Origin: Intestinibaculum porci
Lineage (GTDB): Bacteria > Bacillota_I > Bacilli_A > Erysipelotrichales > Coprobacillaceae
Direction of reading: 5' to 3'
Assembly: GCF_003925875.1 (NCBI RefSeq)
Contig: NZ_AP019309.1
Location: 124,001-188,000, forward strand
DNA length: 64,000 nucleotides
Each line of letters opens with the position of its first letter. Position 1 is the stretch's first letter. Shown here one piece after another: positions 25,268 through 33,559 of this stretch. The position numbers and the translations under genes are program-made. Under the pieces are notes generated by a model. That model did no database searches. It worked only from the letters and a program-made list of their open reading frames with translations, and was not told the origin of the DNA.

Positions 25268-26205
25268 AAGGTCTGACAATTGTCTCGACAGGCTATTATG
25301 TCCCTTCGAAAAGACTGGCGAATGATGAATTCACAAAGTTTCTCGATACTAGTGATGAATGGATTACCTCGCGTACCGGGATTCATGCTCGACATTTCAG
25401 CGAGGGAGAAGATACGACAGATCTTGCTTATCAGGCGGCTGTCAAAGCTTTAGAGGGTTATGATCCTCAAGATATCGGCGTTATTATTGTGGCTTCGATT
25501 ACCAATACTTATCTCACGCCATCAACGGCTTGTTTATTACAAAAACGCTTAGGCTTAGCGGAAGATGTCTTTGCCTTTGATGTAAATGCGGCCTGTTCCG
25601 GCTTTGAATATGCTTTAAGCGTCGCCCGTGCACAGTTAGCTTTCAGCGCTAAGCCTTATGCTCTAGTCATTGGGGCAGAAACGTTATCATCCATTATCGA
25701 TTTTAAAGATCGCTCGACCTGTGTGCTTTTTGGTGATGGAGCAGGAGCAGCTTTAGTTAAAAGCAGTGATAGCTTATATTTCGATATGCAGGGAGCGATC
25801 GGCAATGACGAAGCGCTTTTCTGCAAACGTCAGGATGGTTATCTTACAATGCAGGGGCGTGAAGTTTTCCGCTTTGCGACCGGCGCGATTGAAAAATGTA
25901 TTCGCACGCTTTTAGAAAGGGCGCAGTTAGCGGTTAATGATGTTGATTATTATGTCTTGCATCAGGCTAATGGCCGGATTATCTCACACGTCTATAAAAA
26001 ACTGAAAGCCGATCCGGCGAAGTTTTATATCAACTTAAATGAATATGGCAACACCTCAGGGGCCAGCGTCCCTCTCGCGTTAGCTGAAATGAATGAAAAA
26101 GGCCTGCTTCATCCCGGCATGAAAATTATGCTGGTGGGATTTGGCGGCGGCCTCACCTATGGGGCAAACTTACTAGAATGGCAGGAGGAAAGTCTATGTG
26201 GTTAA
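25264..26205 (+). CDS. fabH: beta-ketoacyl-ACP synthase III
   Basis: A 313-residue initiating condensing enzyme joining an acyl-CoA primer to malonyl-ACP. The catalytic triad is visible: Cys in NAACSGFEYAL, His in VLHQANGRI and Asn in EYGNTSGASVPLAL. The GFGGGLTYGA C-terminus is typical. Start overlaps the fabT stop (ATGA). Confidence 0.96.
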   Translation: MKGLTIVSTGYYVPSKRLANDEFTKFLDTSDEWITSRTGIHARHFSEGEDTTDLAYQAAVKALEGYDPQDIGVIIVASITNTYLTPSTACLLQKRLGLAEDVFAFDVNAACSGFEYALSVARAQLAFSAKPYALVIGAETLSSIIDFKDRSTCVLFGDGAGAALVKSSDSLYFDMQGAIGNDEALFCKRQDGYLTMQGREVFRFATGAIEKCIRTLLERAQLAVNDVDYYVLHQANGRIISHVYKKLKADPAKFYINLNEYGNTSGASVPLALAEMNEKGLLHPGMKIMLVGFGGGLTYGANLLEWQEESLCG

Positions 26206-27131
26206 ATGAAACATTAGGGATTCAGTACCCTTTAATTCAGGGAGGAATGGCGAGAGTCGCTACTGGCGAATTTGCGGCAGCCGTTTCGAATGCTGGCGCT
26301 TTAGGGATTATCGGTTCTGGCGGCATGACCTGTGAAATGTTGGAAAAGGAAATTCATATCGCCAAAAGCAAAACAGATAAGATTTTTGGCGTCAATCTGA
26401 TGTTAATGAATCCAGAAGTTGATGCGCAGGCGCAGCTGCTCATTGATGAAGGCATCAAAGTTGTCACCACCGGGGCTGGCAATCCTGGCAAATATATTCC
26501 TGCCTGGAAAGAGGCGGGAATGATCATTATGCCAGTTGTACCTAGTGCTTCTTTAGCGAAAAGAATGGAACGTGCCGGCGCTGATGCGGTGATTGCGGAA
26601 GGTACAGAATCTGGCGGTCATGTCGGTGAACTCACGACCATGGCATTAGTACCACAAGTGAAAGATGCGGTTTCGATTCCTGTCATTGCGGCTGGCGGGA
26701 TCGCTTCCGGCCGTCAGGCTTTAGCGGCTTTAGCGCTTGGCGCCGATGGCTTCCAGGTAGGAACAATGCTGCTGGCAAGCTATGAAGCACCGATCCATGA
26801 AAATTATAAAAAGGCGGTGCTTAAAGCCAAAGATACCGGCACTGTTGTTACCGGCCGCATTGGCGGTACACCAGTGCGTATCTTAAAAAATAAGATGGCT
26901 AAAGAATATATCAAGAAAGAAAAAGAAGGTGCCAGCCTGATGGAATTAGAAAAATTCACCTTAGGAGGCTTACGCCGTGCGGTTGTTGAAGGCGATGTTG
27001 ATACAGGCTCTTTAATGGCTGGTCAGGTGGCTGGCATGATCCATCAGGAAGACTCTCTGGAACATATCATTGCGAACCTTTTTGAAGAACTGAAAGCAGC
27101 CCAGAAACGTGTTGCGGAGATCGCTTTATGA
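26196..27131 (+). CDS. fabK: enoyl-ACP reductase II (FMN type)
   Basis: A 311-residue FMN-dependent TIM-barrel enzyme that carries out the last reduction of each elongation cycle. Family features are YPLIQGGMARVATGEFAAAVSNAG, the catalytic His in EGTESGGHVGELTTM, AAGGIASGRQALAALALGADG for phosphate binding, and the C-terminal VDTGSLMAGQVAGMI. AGGAGG sets the ATG at 26196 rather than the upstream ATG at 26178. No fabI is seen in the cluster, so this should be the main enoyl reductase. Confidence 0.93.
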   Translation: MWLNETLGIQYPLIQGGMARVATGEFAAAVSNAGALGIIGSGGMTCEMLEKEIHIAKSKTDKIFGVNLMLMNPEVDAQAQLLIDEGIKVVTTGAGNPGKYIPAWKEAGMIIMPVVPSASLAKRMERAGADAVIAEGTESGGHVGELTTMALVPQVKDAVSIPVIAAGGIASGRQALAALALGADGFQVGTMLLASYEAPIHENYKKAVLKAKDTGTVVTGRIGGTPVRILKNKMAKEYIKKEKEGASLMELEKFTLGGLRRAVVEGDVDTGSLMAGQVAGMIHQEDSLEHIIANLFEELKAAQKRVAEIAL

Positions 27132-28183
27132 AAGGCGTAGAGATCGGCGCCTTTCATCTGGGTGTTCCCATTATCCAAGGCGGAATGGGCGTTGGTATTT
27201 CCTTAGGCGGCCTCGCTGGAGCGGTTGCGCATGAAGGCGGTATGGGTATTATTTCAACGGCTCAGATTGGTTTTAAACAGCCTGATTTTATGAAAAATGT
27301 GCAAGAAGCCAACTTGCGCGCTATTGATTTACAAATCAAAAAAGCGAAAGCGATCGCGAAAGGGCATGGCATGGTTGGGGTCAATATTATGGTGGCTTTG
27401 CGTGATTATGCCCAGCATGTCAGACAGGCGGTGGAAAGCGGCGCTGACTGCATTATTTCGGGAGCGGGCTTACCGTTACACTTACCCGCATTAGTTGGTG
27501 ATGCCAAAACAAAAATGGCACCGATCGTCTCTTCCGGCAAAGCTGCCATGCTCATTTTAAAGTCATGGGATCGTAAGTTTCATAAAACGGCTGATTTCCT
27601 GGTTATTGAAGGCGCGAAAGCCGGTGGCCACTTAGGCTTTAAAAAAGAGGAAATCCTCAGTCATCAGACTCAGGGGCTGCTTGATATCTTTAAAGATGTC
27701 AAAGACGTCGTTAAAGGCTTTGAAGAAAAATACCAGCGTCACATTCCAATCTTTGTGGCTGGCGGTATTTACAGCCATGAAGATATCATTGAAGCATTAG
27801 ATGCCGGCGCTGATGGGGTACAGATGGGGACGCGTTTTATCGCTACCCATGAATGTGATGCCGATGACATGTACAAGCAGGCATTTCTTGCCTGCCGTGA
27901 GGAAGATATCACGATTGTCACCTCACCAGTTGGCATGCCCGGGCGAGCGATCAACACGCCGTTTATGCAGAAAGTGGCACAGGAGAAGCAGCCCATCAAA
28001 CATTGTTTTCAATGTATCAGCAGCTGTCATGTAGCTAATGCCCCTTACTGTATTACCCAGGCCCTTATTGAAGCGGCTTTAGGTCATTTTGATCGTGGCC
28101 TCTTCTTTACCGGCGCCAATGGCTATCGGATCGATAAAATTGTTAGTGTGAAAGAACTTATGGATGAATTAATAGGAGCGTAA
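27128..28183 (+). CDS. FabX-like / nitronate-monooxygenase-family FMN enzyme with four-Cys cluster
   Basis: A 351-residue TIM-barrel relative of FabK and nitronate monooxygenase. It keeps the FMN loops (VPIIQGGMGVGISLG, VAGGIYSHEDI, DAGADGVQMGTRF) and the catalytic His (EGAKAGGHLGF, H168). Near the C-terminus C293, C296, C300 and C308 form C-x2-C-x3-C-x7-C, suggesting an Fe-S cluster. Helicobacter FabX, a decanoyl-ACP dehydrogenase/isomerase that starts unsaturated fatty acids, belongs to this family and has such a cluster. The gene overlaps fabK by 4 bases inside a cluster lacking fabA and fabM, so a FabX-like role is the best inference. Nitronate detoxification is the alternative. Confidence 0.75.
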   Translation: MKGVEIGAFHLGVPIIQGGMGVGISLGGLAGAVAHEGGMGIISTAQIGFKQPDFMKNVQEANLRAIDLQIKKAKAIAKGHGMVGVNIMVALRDYAQHVRQAVESGADCIISGAGLPLHLPALVGDAKTKMAPIVSSGKAAMLILKSWDRKFHKTADFLVIEGAKAGGHLGFKKEEILSHQTQGLLDIFKDVKDVVKGFEEKYQRHIPIFVAGGIYSHEDIIEALDAGADGVQMGTRFIATHECDADDMYKQAFLACREEDITIVTSPVGMPGRAINTPFMQKVAQEKQPIKHCFQCISSCHVANAPYCITQALIEAALGHFDRGLFFTGANGYRIDKIVSVKELMDELIGA

Positions 28184-28187
28184 ACAT

Positions 28188-29117
28188 ATGAAAATAGGAT
28201 TTATTTATGCTGGTCAGGGCAGTCAGTATGTCGGCATGGGAAAAGAGTTTTATGAAACTTCACCAGCTTGCCGTGAACTCCTTGATGGCGTTTCATTAGA
28301 TTTTGATTATAAACAGATGATGTTCGAAGGCGATATGACGGCTTTATCACAGACATCACATACGCAGCCTTGTATGGTGGCGGTAGCGATGATGGCGACT
28401 TTATTACTGAAAGAAAAAGGGATTACACCCGCTTATACGTGCGGTCTATCCTTAGGGGAATATTCGGCTTTAGCCTGTGCTAATGTCTTTACTCCAGCGC
28501 AAGCTATTGAAATCGTCCGTAAACGTGGTTTAGCGATGGAAAAAGCCGCAAAAGGTATCGATAGTAAAATGTGCGCGATCATCGGCATGGATCGTGAAAC
28601 ACTGCAAAAAACGATCGATGCTCTGGATCCAGCATTAGGATATGTGGCGATCGCTAATTATAACTGTCCGGGACAGTTAGTTGTCGGCGGCGAAGAAAGA
28701 GCGGTTGATGCATTAAGCAATGCGGCTTTAGAAAACGGTGCCCGCCGCGCCATTCCCCTTAATACCAGCGGTCCTTTCCATACAAAACTCTTAAAAGCGG
28801 CGTCAGAAGAATTACATGAATACTTCAAACATGTCACTTTTGGAGATATGCAGATTCCGGTGATCTTCAATAGTACCGGCAAAGAATTAGATGCCAGCGT
28901 GACAATCGCTCAGATGCTGGAAAAGCAGGTTATGAGTCCGGTTTATTTCGAAGATAGTATTCGTTATATGATTGCTCATGGCGTTGATACGATTATTGAA
29001 ATCGGTCCGGGCAAAGTTTTAAGCGGCTTTGTTCGTAAGATTGATCGCTCTATTAAAACTTATCATGTAGAAGATAATGCCACTCTTGCGAAAGTGGTCG
29101 AAGAATTGGGGGAGTAA
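28188..29117 (+). CDS. fabD: malonyl-CoA:ACP transacylase
   Basis: A 309-residue transacylase with the IYAGQGSQYVGMG start, the nucleophilic Ser in GLSLGEYSALACA and the catalytic His in TSGPFHTKLL. It loads malonyl groups onto ACP. GGAGCG before the ATG and a 4-base gap to the previous gene. The downstream fabG starts one base after its stop codon. Confidence 0.95.
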   Translation: MKIGFIYAGQGSQYVGMGKEFYETSPACRELLDGVSLDFDYKQMMFEGDMTALSQTSHTQPCMVAVAMMATLLLKEKGITPAYTCGLSLGEYSALACANVFTPAQAIEIVRKRGLAMEKAAKGIDSKMCAIIGMDRETLQKTIDALDPALGYVAIANYNCPGQLVVGGEERAVDALSNAALENGARRAIPLNTSGPFHTKLLKAASEELHEYFKHVTFGDMQIPVIFNSTGKELDASVTIAQMLEKQVMSPVYFEDSIRYMIAHGVDTIIEIGPGKVLSGFVRKIDRSIKTYHVEDNATLAKVVEELGE

Positions 29118-29118
29118 G

Positions 29119-29868
29119 ATGACAGCACATAAAATTGCCTTAGTAACCGGCGCCATCCGCGGGATCGGTAAAGCCACGACATTAGCCTTAGCCAAGCAGG
29201 GCATCGATGTCTGCATCAATTTTCGGGATCACGCTGCAAACCGAGAAAAAGCGGAAGCGTTAAAGGCAGAATGTGAAACATATCAGGTAGAAGCTTTCTT
29301 AGTGCCTGGCGATGTCAGTGTTGAAGAAGATGTCAAAGCCATTTTCAAAGCGATCAAAGATCATTTTGGCCGTTTAGACATCTTGGTGAATAATGCGGGG
29401 ATTACTCGTGATGCGCTGATTTTAAGAATGAATAGTGAAAATTTTGATCAGGTTATTGAAACCAATCTTAAAGGTGTCTTCTTATGTATGAAACAGGCTG
29501 CGCGAATCATGATGAAACAAAAAAGCGGCCGTATTATTTCCTTGTCTTCAGTGGTTGGTGAAATCGGTAATGCTGGTCAGGTTAACTACGCCGCTGCCAA
29601 AGCTGGGGTTATTGGTATGACGAAAAGCTTAGCTCGCGAATTAGGTAGCCGTCATGTCACCTGCAATGCGGTTGCACCAGGCTTTATTGCAACGGATATG
29701 ACGAAAGATTTACCAGCCGATATTGTCGCGCAGATGCAGGCGCAAATTCCTTTAGGAGAATTTGGTGAAGCCGAAGATGTAGCGCAGGCAATCGTATTCT
29801 TAGCGAGCGATCAGGCACGCTATATTACCGGTCAGGTCATCAACGTCGATGGCGGTATGGTGATGTAA
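29119..29868 (+). CDS. fabG: 3-oxoacyl-ACP reductase
   Basis: A 249-residue SDR. NADPH motif TGAIRGIG (residues 11-18), NNAG, catalytic Ser in SLSSVVGEIGNAGQ and YAAAKAG with Tyr and Lys, ending in GQVINVDGGMVM. The ATG at 29119 directly follows the fabD stop and has GGGGGAG; an in-frame ATG 42 bases upstream lies inside fabD and is unlikely. Confidence 0.95.
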   Translation: MTAHKIALVTGAIRGIGKATTLALAKQGIDVCINFRDHAANREKAEALKAECETYQVEAFLVPGDVSVEEDVKAIFKAIKDHFGRLDILVNNAGITRDALILRMNSENFDQVIETNLKGVFLCMKQAARIMMKQKSGRIISLSSVVGEIGNAGQVNYAAAKAGVIGMTKSLARELGSRHVTCNAVAPGFIATDMTKDLPADIVAQMQAQIPLGEFGEAEDVAQAIVFLASDQARYITGQVINVDGGMVM

Positions 29869-29881
29869 GGGGGAAAGAATC

Positions 29882-31120
29882 ATGGAAAAACGCAGAGTTG
29901 TAGTCACTGGCTTAGGCGCCATCAGCGCTATTGGCCATAATGTTAAAGAAAACTGGCAGGGGATCAAAGAAGGACGAAATGGGATTGCGCCCATTACCTT
30001 ATTTGATGCCACAAATTTCAAAACAAAACTGGCAGCGGAAGTTAAAGACTTCGATGTCACACAGTTCTTAGATAAAAAAGAAGCCAAAAAGATGGATCGC
30101 TTCATTCAGTTTGGGCTTATTGCAGCTAATGAAGCTGTTAAAGATTCAGGATTAGATACAGAGGCGATCGATCAGGATCGTTTCGGGGTTGTCGTTTCTT
30201 CGGGAATTGGCGGACTTGGCTCTATTGAAACGAACTTTGAAAAAGGCTCAAAACGCGGTTTTGATCGTGTTTCCCCATTCTTTATTCCGATGACGATTTC
30301 GAATTTAGCAGCGGGTCATATTGCCATTACCCATCATGCGAAAGGCTTATGTACCTGCCCGGTAACCGCTTGTGCCGGCGGCACTAACGCGATCGGCGAT
30401 GCCTTCCGCAATATTCGTGATGGTTACCAGGATGTCATGATTGCTGGCGGCTGTGAAGCTTCGATCACCCGTTTGGGTATTGGCGGCTTTACTTCAATGA
30501 AAGCCTTAAGTGATGCGACAGATCCTAATCGTGCGTCTATTCCTTTTGATTTGGCTCGTCATGGCTTTATCATGGGTGAAGGCGCTGGCATTCTGGTTTT
30601 AGAAGAATACGAACATGCGAAAAAACGCGGCGCGCATATTTACTGTGAAATGGTTGGCTACGGCGTTTCCTGCGATGCCCATCATATTACGGCGCCAGCA
30701 CCAGGCGGCGTCGGCGGGGCGAAGGCGATGCAGAATGCTTTAGATGATGCCCAGATTAGCCCTGAGGCTATTGATTATATCAATGCTCATGGGACGTCTA
30801 CTCACTTAAATGATTTAGGGGAAACTCAGGCTGTTAAGAGCGTCTTTAAAGATCATGCTTATCATTTAGCAATGTCTTCAACCAAAGGCAATACCGGTCA
30901 CTGTTTAGGGGCTGCTGGCGGGATTGAAGGAGTCTTCTTAGCCAAAGCTGTCGAAGAAGGCTATCTGCCAGCAACGATCAACTATCAGGAAAAAGATCCA
31001 GAGTGTGATTTAGATATTGTTCCTAATACGGGACGTAAGCAGGAAATTCATTATGGGATGAGTAACTCATTAGGCTTTGGCGGTCATAATGCGGCGATCA
31101 TCTTTAGGGAGGTCAAGTAA
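29882..31120 (+). CDS. fabF: beta-ketoacyl-ACP synthase II
   Basis: A 412-residue elongating condensing enzyme. The Cys-His-His set is visible: Cys in PVTACAGGTNAI, His in NAHGTSTHLND and His in GNTGHCLGAAGG. Start VVVTGLGAISAIG is typical. It follows fabG after 13 bases and abuts fabZ without gap. Confidence 0.96.
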   Translation: MEKRRVVVTGLGAISAIGHNVKENWQGIKEGRNGIAPITLFDATNFKTKLAAEVKDFDVTQFLDKKEAKKMDRFIQFGLIAANEAVKDSGLDTEAIDQDRFGVVVSSGIGGLGSIETNFEKGSKRGFDRVSPFFIPMTISNLAAGHIAITHHAKGLCTCPVTACAGGTNAIGDAFRNIRDGYQDVMIAGGCEASITRLGIGGFTSMKALSDATDPNRASIPFDLARHGFIMGEGAGILVLEEYEHAKKRGAHIYCEMVGYGVSCDAHHITAPAPGGVGGAKAMQNALDDAQISPEAIDYINAHGTSTHLNDLGETQAVKSVFKDHAYHLAMSSTKGNTGHCLGAAGGIEGVFLAKAVEEGYLPATINYQEKDPECDLDIVPNTGRKQEIHYGMSNSLGFGGHNAAIIFREVK

Positions 31121-31552
31121 ATGGAGCTCAACAGTAATCAGATTGCGGCGATTAATCCGCATCGTTATCCTTTTGCCTTAGTTGATCGCATTACTGACTA
31201 TCAGCCGGGAGAATATGCGAAAGGCATCAAATGTGTCAGTGTCAATGAAATGCAGTTTATGGGTCATTTTCCAGAACATCACGTGATGCCTGGCGTGCTC
31301 ATTGTCGAAGCGTTAGCCCAGACTGGCTGTGTAGCGATCTTATCGCAGGAAGCTTTTAAAGGAAAACTTGTTTTCTTTGCCGGCATTAATAAATGTAAAT
31401 TCAAAGGCCAGGTTATTCCGGGTGATGTCGTGGAATTAGAATGCCAGTTAACGCGCATGCGTTCAAAAATCGGCATTGGCGAAGCGACCGCTAAAGTGAA
31501 TGGCAAAGTCGTTGTCACGGCAGAATTAACCTTTGCGATCGGAGATAAATAA
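31121..31552 (+). CDS. fabZ: 3-hydroxyacyl-ACP dehydratase
   Basis: A 143-residue hot-dog fold dehydratase. The catalytic His and Glu lie in GHFPEHHVMPGVLIVEALAQ. HRYPFALVDRI is the standard start. No isomerising FabA/FabN signature is evident, although FabZ and FabN cannot be separated with certainty by eye. The stop overlaps the ATG of the biotin ligase gene. Confidence 0.93.
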   Translation: MELNSNQIAAINPHRYPFALVDRITDYQPGEYAKGIKCVSVNEMQFMGHFPEHHVMPGVLIVEALAQTGCVAILSQEAFKGKLVFFAGINKCKFKGQVIPGDVVELECQLTRMRSKIGIGEATAKVNGKVVVTAELTFAIGDK

Positions 31553-32226
31553 TGATTATTACTTTCGAAGAGATTGATTCTACGAATAGTTATATCGAAA
31601 GAAATATCCAAACGTTACCTGATCATACCCTGGTGAGAGCGCTATATCAGCGTTTTGGCCATGGTCGACGCGATCATATCTGGGATTCTCCTAAAGGGGA
31701 GAATCTCCTTTTCAGCATCCTGTTAAAAAGTCCTAAACGGCCCTTTGTCTATACAATGTGTGCTGCTTATGCCATTGTCTTAGCTTTGCGGGATTATCAT
31801 ATCGCCGCTTCAATCAAGTTTCCTAATGATATCTATGTTGATGATCAGAAGATTTGTGGTATTCTGACAACCGCTCTTTATGAAAACGGCTATCAGGGGA
31901 CGATTGTTGGCATTGGTCTGAATGTTTATGATCGTCTTCATGTTTCCATGAGTGATTACGTAGATGAAGAAATTGATTTAGAAAAACTGATGTTATCAAT
32001 AGATGAGACTTTTCAAAAGTTATGCCGGCAGGATTTTGATCAAGTCGTCGCTCATATTAATCAGTGTTCTTACCTGCAGGGGAAGATTCTTCCCTATGCA
32101 CCTTATGGGAATGTGTCTTTTGATTGTTTAAATAGTGATGGGACAGTTTCTCTTAATAATGGCACGAAAGTCATAAAGATACCACTAAACGAAATAAATT
32201 TAGGAAATATGACGCAAAAGCTTTAA
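31552..32226 (+). CDS. birA: biotin-[acetyl-CoA-carboxylase] ligase
   Basis: A 224-residue ligase attaching biotin to the AccB lysine. Motifs: EIDSTNSYIE, GHGRRDHIWDSPKGENLLFS (biotinyl-AMP loop, G-x-G-R-R form), KFPNDIYVDDQKICGIL and VGIGLNV. It lacks the N-terminal helix-turn-helix of bifunctional BirA, so it is a pure enzyme. Location with accBCDA and bioY gives one locus for biotin uptake, attachment and use. Confidence 0.9.
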   Translation: MIITFEEIDSTNSYIERNIQTLPDHTLVRALYQRFGHGRRDHIWDSPKGENLLFSILLKSPKRPFVYTMCAAYAIVLALRDYHIAASIKFPNDIYVDDQKICGILTTALYENGYQGTIVGIGLNVYDRLHVSMSDYVDEEIDLEKLMLSIDETFQKLCRQDFDQVVAHINQCSYLQGKILPYAPYGNVSFDCLNSDGTVSLNNGTKVIKIPLNEINLGNMTQKL

Positions 32227-32266
32227 TTTGATTGTAAATGTATGTAAGATAGAAGTGGTGATTATT

Positions 32267-32764
32267 ATGAGCGATAAAAGAAGAGATTTAATGAGTGAAA
32301 TTAGTGAGACTTTCAATCTAGCGATCAAAGTTCAGGAAGAATTTTTGAAAAGCGGACCATTTCCGGAACTGTCTTTAACGGAAGTTCATGTTATTGAAGC
32401 GGTCTCTAAGGAAAAGTTCCCAACGATGACCAATGTAGCTCGTCGCTTACAGGTTACAGTCGGAACTTTAACAACGAATGTAAAGTCTATCATGAAAAAA
32501 GGTTTTCTGGAAAAAGAACAATATGAGAAAGATCATCGTTTTACGATCTTACGTATTACCTCAAAAGGCTATGAAGCATTAGCTTATCACGATCGTTTCC
32601 ATAGAGAATTATCAGCGTTATATGAAGAACGTATGTCAGATGATCAGTTTAACTGGGTTCTCGATACCTTTGAAAAGGTGATTGTGGGATTAAAAGACTA
32701 TCAGGAGAATCTGCGTCAGAAGACCATTAAGAAATCAATCAAGAGCTCAAGCAGGGGACGTTAA
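32267..32764 (+). CDS. MarR-family regulator, second copy in fab cluster
   Basis: A 165-residue winged-helix protein with MTNVARRLQVTVGTLTTNVKSIMKKGFL as DNA-recognition region and a DHRFTILRIT wing. The basic C-terminal tail (KTIKKSIKSSSRGR) is longer than in the other MarR protein of the cluster. The ATG at 32267 is preferred; a TTG 39 bases earlier has no ribosome site. It is distantly related to the fabT-like protein and may be a second lipid-responsive regulator. The end overlaps the operon terminator. Confidence 0.75.
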   Translation: MSDKRRDLMSEISETFNLAIKVQEEFLKSGPFPELSLTEVHVIEAVSKEKFPTMTNVARRLQVTVGTLTTNVKSIMKKGFLEKEQYEKDHRFTILRITSKGYEALAYHDRFHRELSALYEERMSDDQFNWVLDTFEKVIVGLKDYQENLRQKTIKKSIKSSSRGR

Positions 32765-32775
32765 CCCTGCTTTTA
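32749..32775 (+). terminator. terminator of the fatty-acid cluster
   Basis: AAGCAGGG and CCCTGCTTTT flank an 8-base loop that contains the stop codon of the second MarR gene. Confidence 0.75.
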
Positions 32776-32826
32776 GCCCCTTGATAAAAGGCTCAAACAA
32801 AAAAATAAAAAAGTTTCAAATTAGTG

Positions 32827-32855
32827 TTGACAGTTTAAAACATTCCTGATAAACT
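32827..32855 (+). promoter_or_regulatory. promoter of tRNA cluster
   Basis: Perfect TTGACA (32827-32832), 17-base spacer, TAAACT (32850-32855). It lies 56 bases before tRNA-Val. Confidence 0.8.
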
Positions 32856-32910
32856 AAGACTCGTTCCGAACGACAGGAATCACGAAAAAGAAATAATAAA
32901 TACTTCATTT

Positions 32911-32986
32911 GGGGGTTTAGCTCAGTTGGGAGAGCGTCTGCCTTACAAGCAGAGGGTCAGCGGTTCGAGCCCGTTAACCCCCACCA
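32911..32986 (+). tRNA. tRNA-Val (anticodon TAC)
   Basis: Cloverleaf with acceptor GGGGGTT/AACCCCC, anticodon TAC in CTGCCTTACAAGCAG, T-loop GGTTCGAGCC and encoded CCA. Confidence 0.96.
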
Positions 32987-32989
32987 TTT

Positions 32990-33065
<76 letters not shown>

Positions 33066-33069
33066 CGAT

Positions 33070-33153
33070 GGGGAGGTAGCGAAGTGGCTAAACGCGGCTG
33101 ACTGTAACTCAGTTCCTTTTGGTTCGATGGTTCGAATCCGTCCCTCCCCACCA
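33070..33153 (+). tRNA. tRNA-Tyr (anticodon GTA)
   Basis: Long-variable-arm tRNA of 84 bases; acceptor GGGGAGG/CCTCCCC, anticodon GTA in CTGACTGTAACTCAG, encoded CCA. Confidence 0.96.
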
Positions 33154-33168
33154 TTCCTAATTGTATAT

Positions 33169-33257
33169 GCCTCGGTGGCGAAATTGGTAGACGCACAGGA
33201 CTTAAAATCCTGCGGACTTCAAACTCCGTGCCGGTTCGACTCCGGCCCGAGGCACCA
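33169..33257 (+). tRNA. tRNA-Leu (anticodon TAA)
   Basis: Class II tRNA of 89 bases with long variable arm; acceptor GCCTCGG/CCGAGGC, anticodon TAA in CAGGACTTAAAATCCTG, encoded CCA. Confidence 0.96.
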
Positions 33258-33265
33258 TCTCTTTT

Positions 33266-33339
33266 GCGGGTGTAGTTCAATGGTAGAACTCCAGCCTTCC
33301 AAGCTGATCACGTGGGTTCGATTCCCATCACCCGCTCCA
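33266..33339 (+). tRNA. tRNA-Gly (anticodon TCC)
   Basis: Acceptor GCGGGTG/CACCCGC, anticodon TCC in CAGCCTTCCAAGCTG, T-loop GGTTCGATTC, CCA encoded. A short palindrome CTTACCTAGGTAAG with T-run follows at 33350-33370 and may partly terminate here. Confidence 0.95.
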
Positions 33340-33373
33340 TTTTTTTAATCTTACCTAGGTAAGTTTTTTATTT

Positions 33374-33450
33374 GCGCTAGTAGCTCAATTGGATAGAGTG
33401 TTTGACTACGGATCAAGAGGTTACGGGTTCGACTCCTGTCTAGCGCGCCA
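33374..33450 (+). tRNA. tRNA-Arg (anticodon ACG)
   Basis: Acceptor GCGCTAG/CTAGCGC, anticodon ACG in TTTGACTACGGATCAAG, T-loop GGTTCGACTC, encoded CCA. With A34 read as inosine it decodes CGU, CGC and CGA, which includes the CGC specifier of the arg T-box. Confidence 0.96.
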
Positions 33451-33461
33451 TCCTGTTTATG

Positions 33462-33487
33462 AAAGATCACTTCGGTGATCTTTTTTG
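33462..33487 (+). terminator. terminator of tRNA cluster
   Basis: AAAGATCAC-TTCG-GTGATCTTTT, a UUCG-loop hairpin with T-run. Confidence 0.9.
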
Positions 33488-33559
33488 TTTTTATAGAAAG
33501 TTTACTTTGATATGGTTATAATATAAATATAAGTATTCACAAAGTGGGTGAAAAAAGAC

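Noticed and set aside
33350-33370. Full terminator between tRNA-Gly and tRNA-Arg
   Set aside because: The palindrome CTTACCTAGGTAAG leaves only a tight 4-base loop with a 5-bp stem; it is weak and tRNA-Arg has no separate promoter that I can see, so it is mentioned only in the tRNA-Gly entry.
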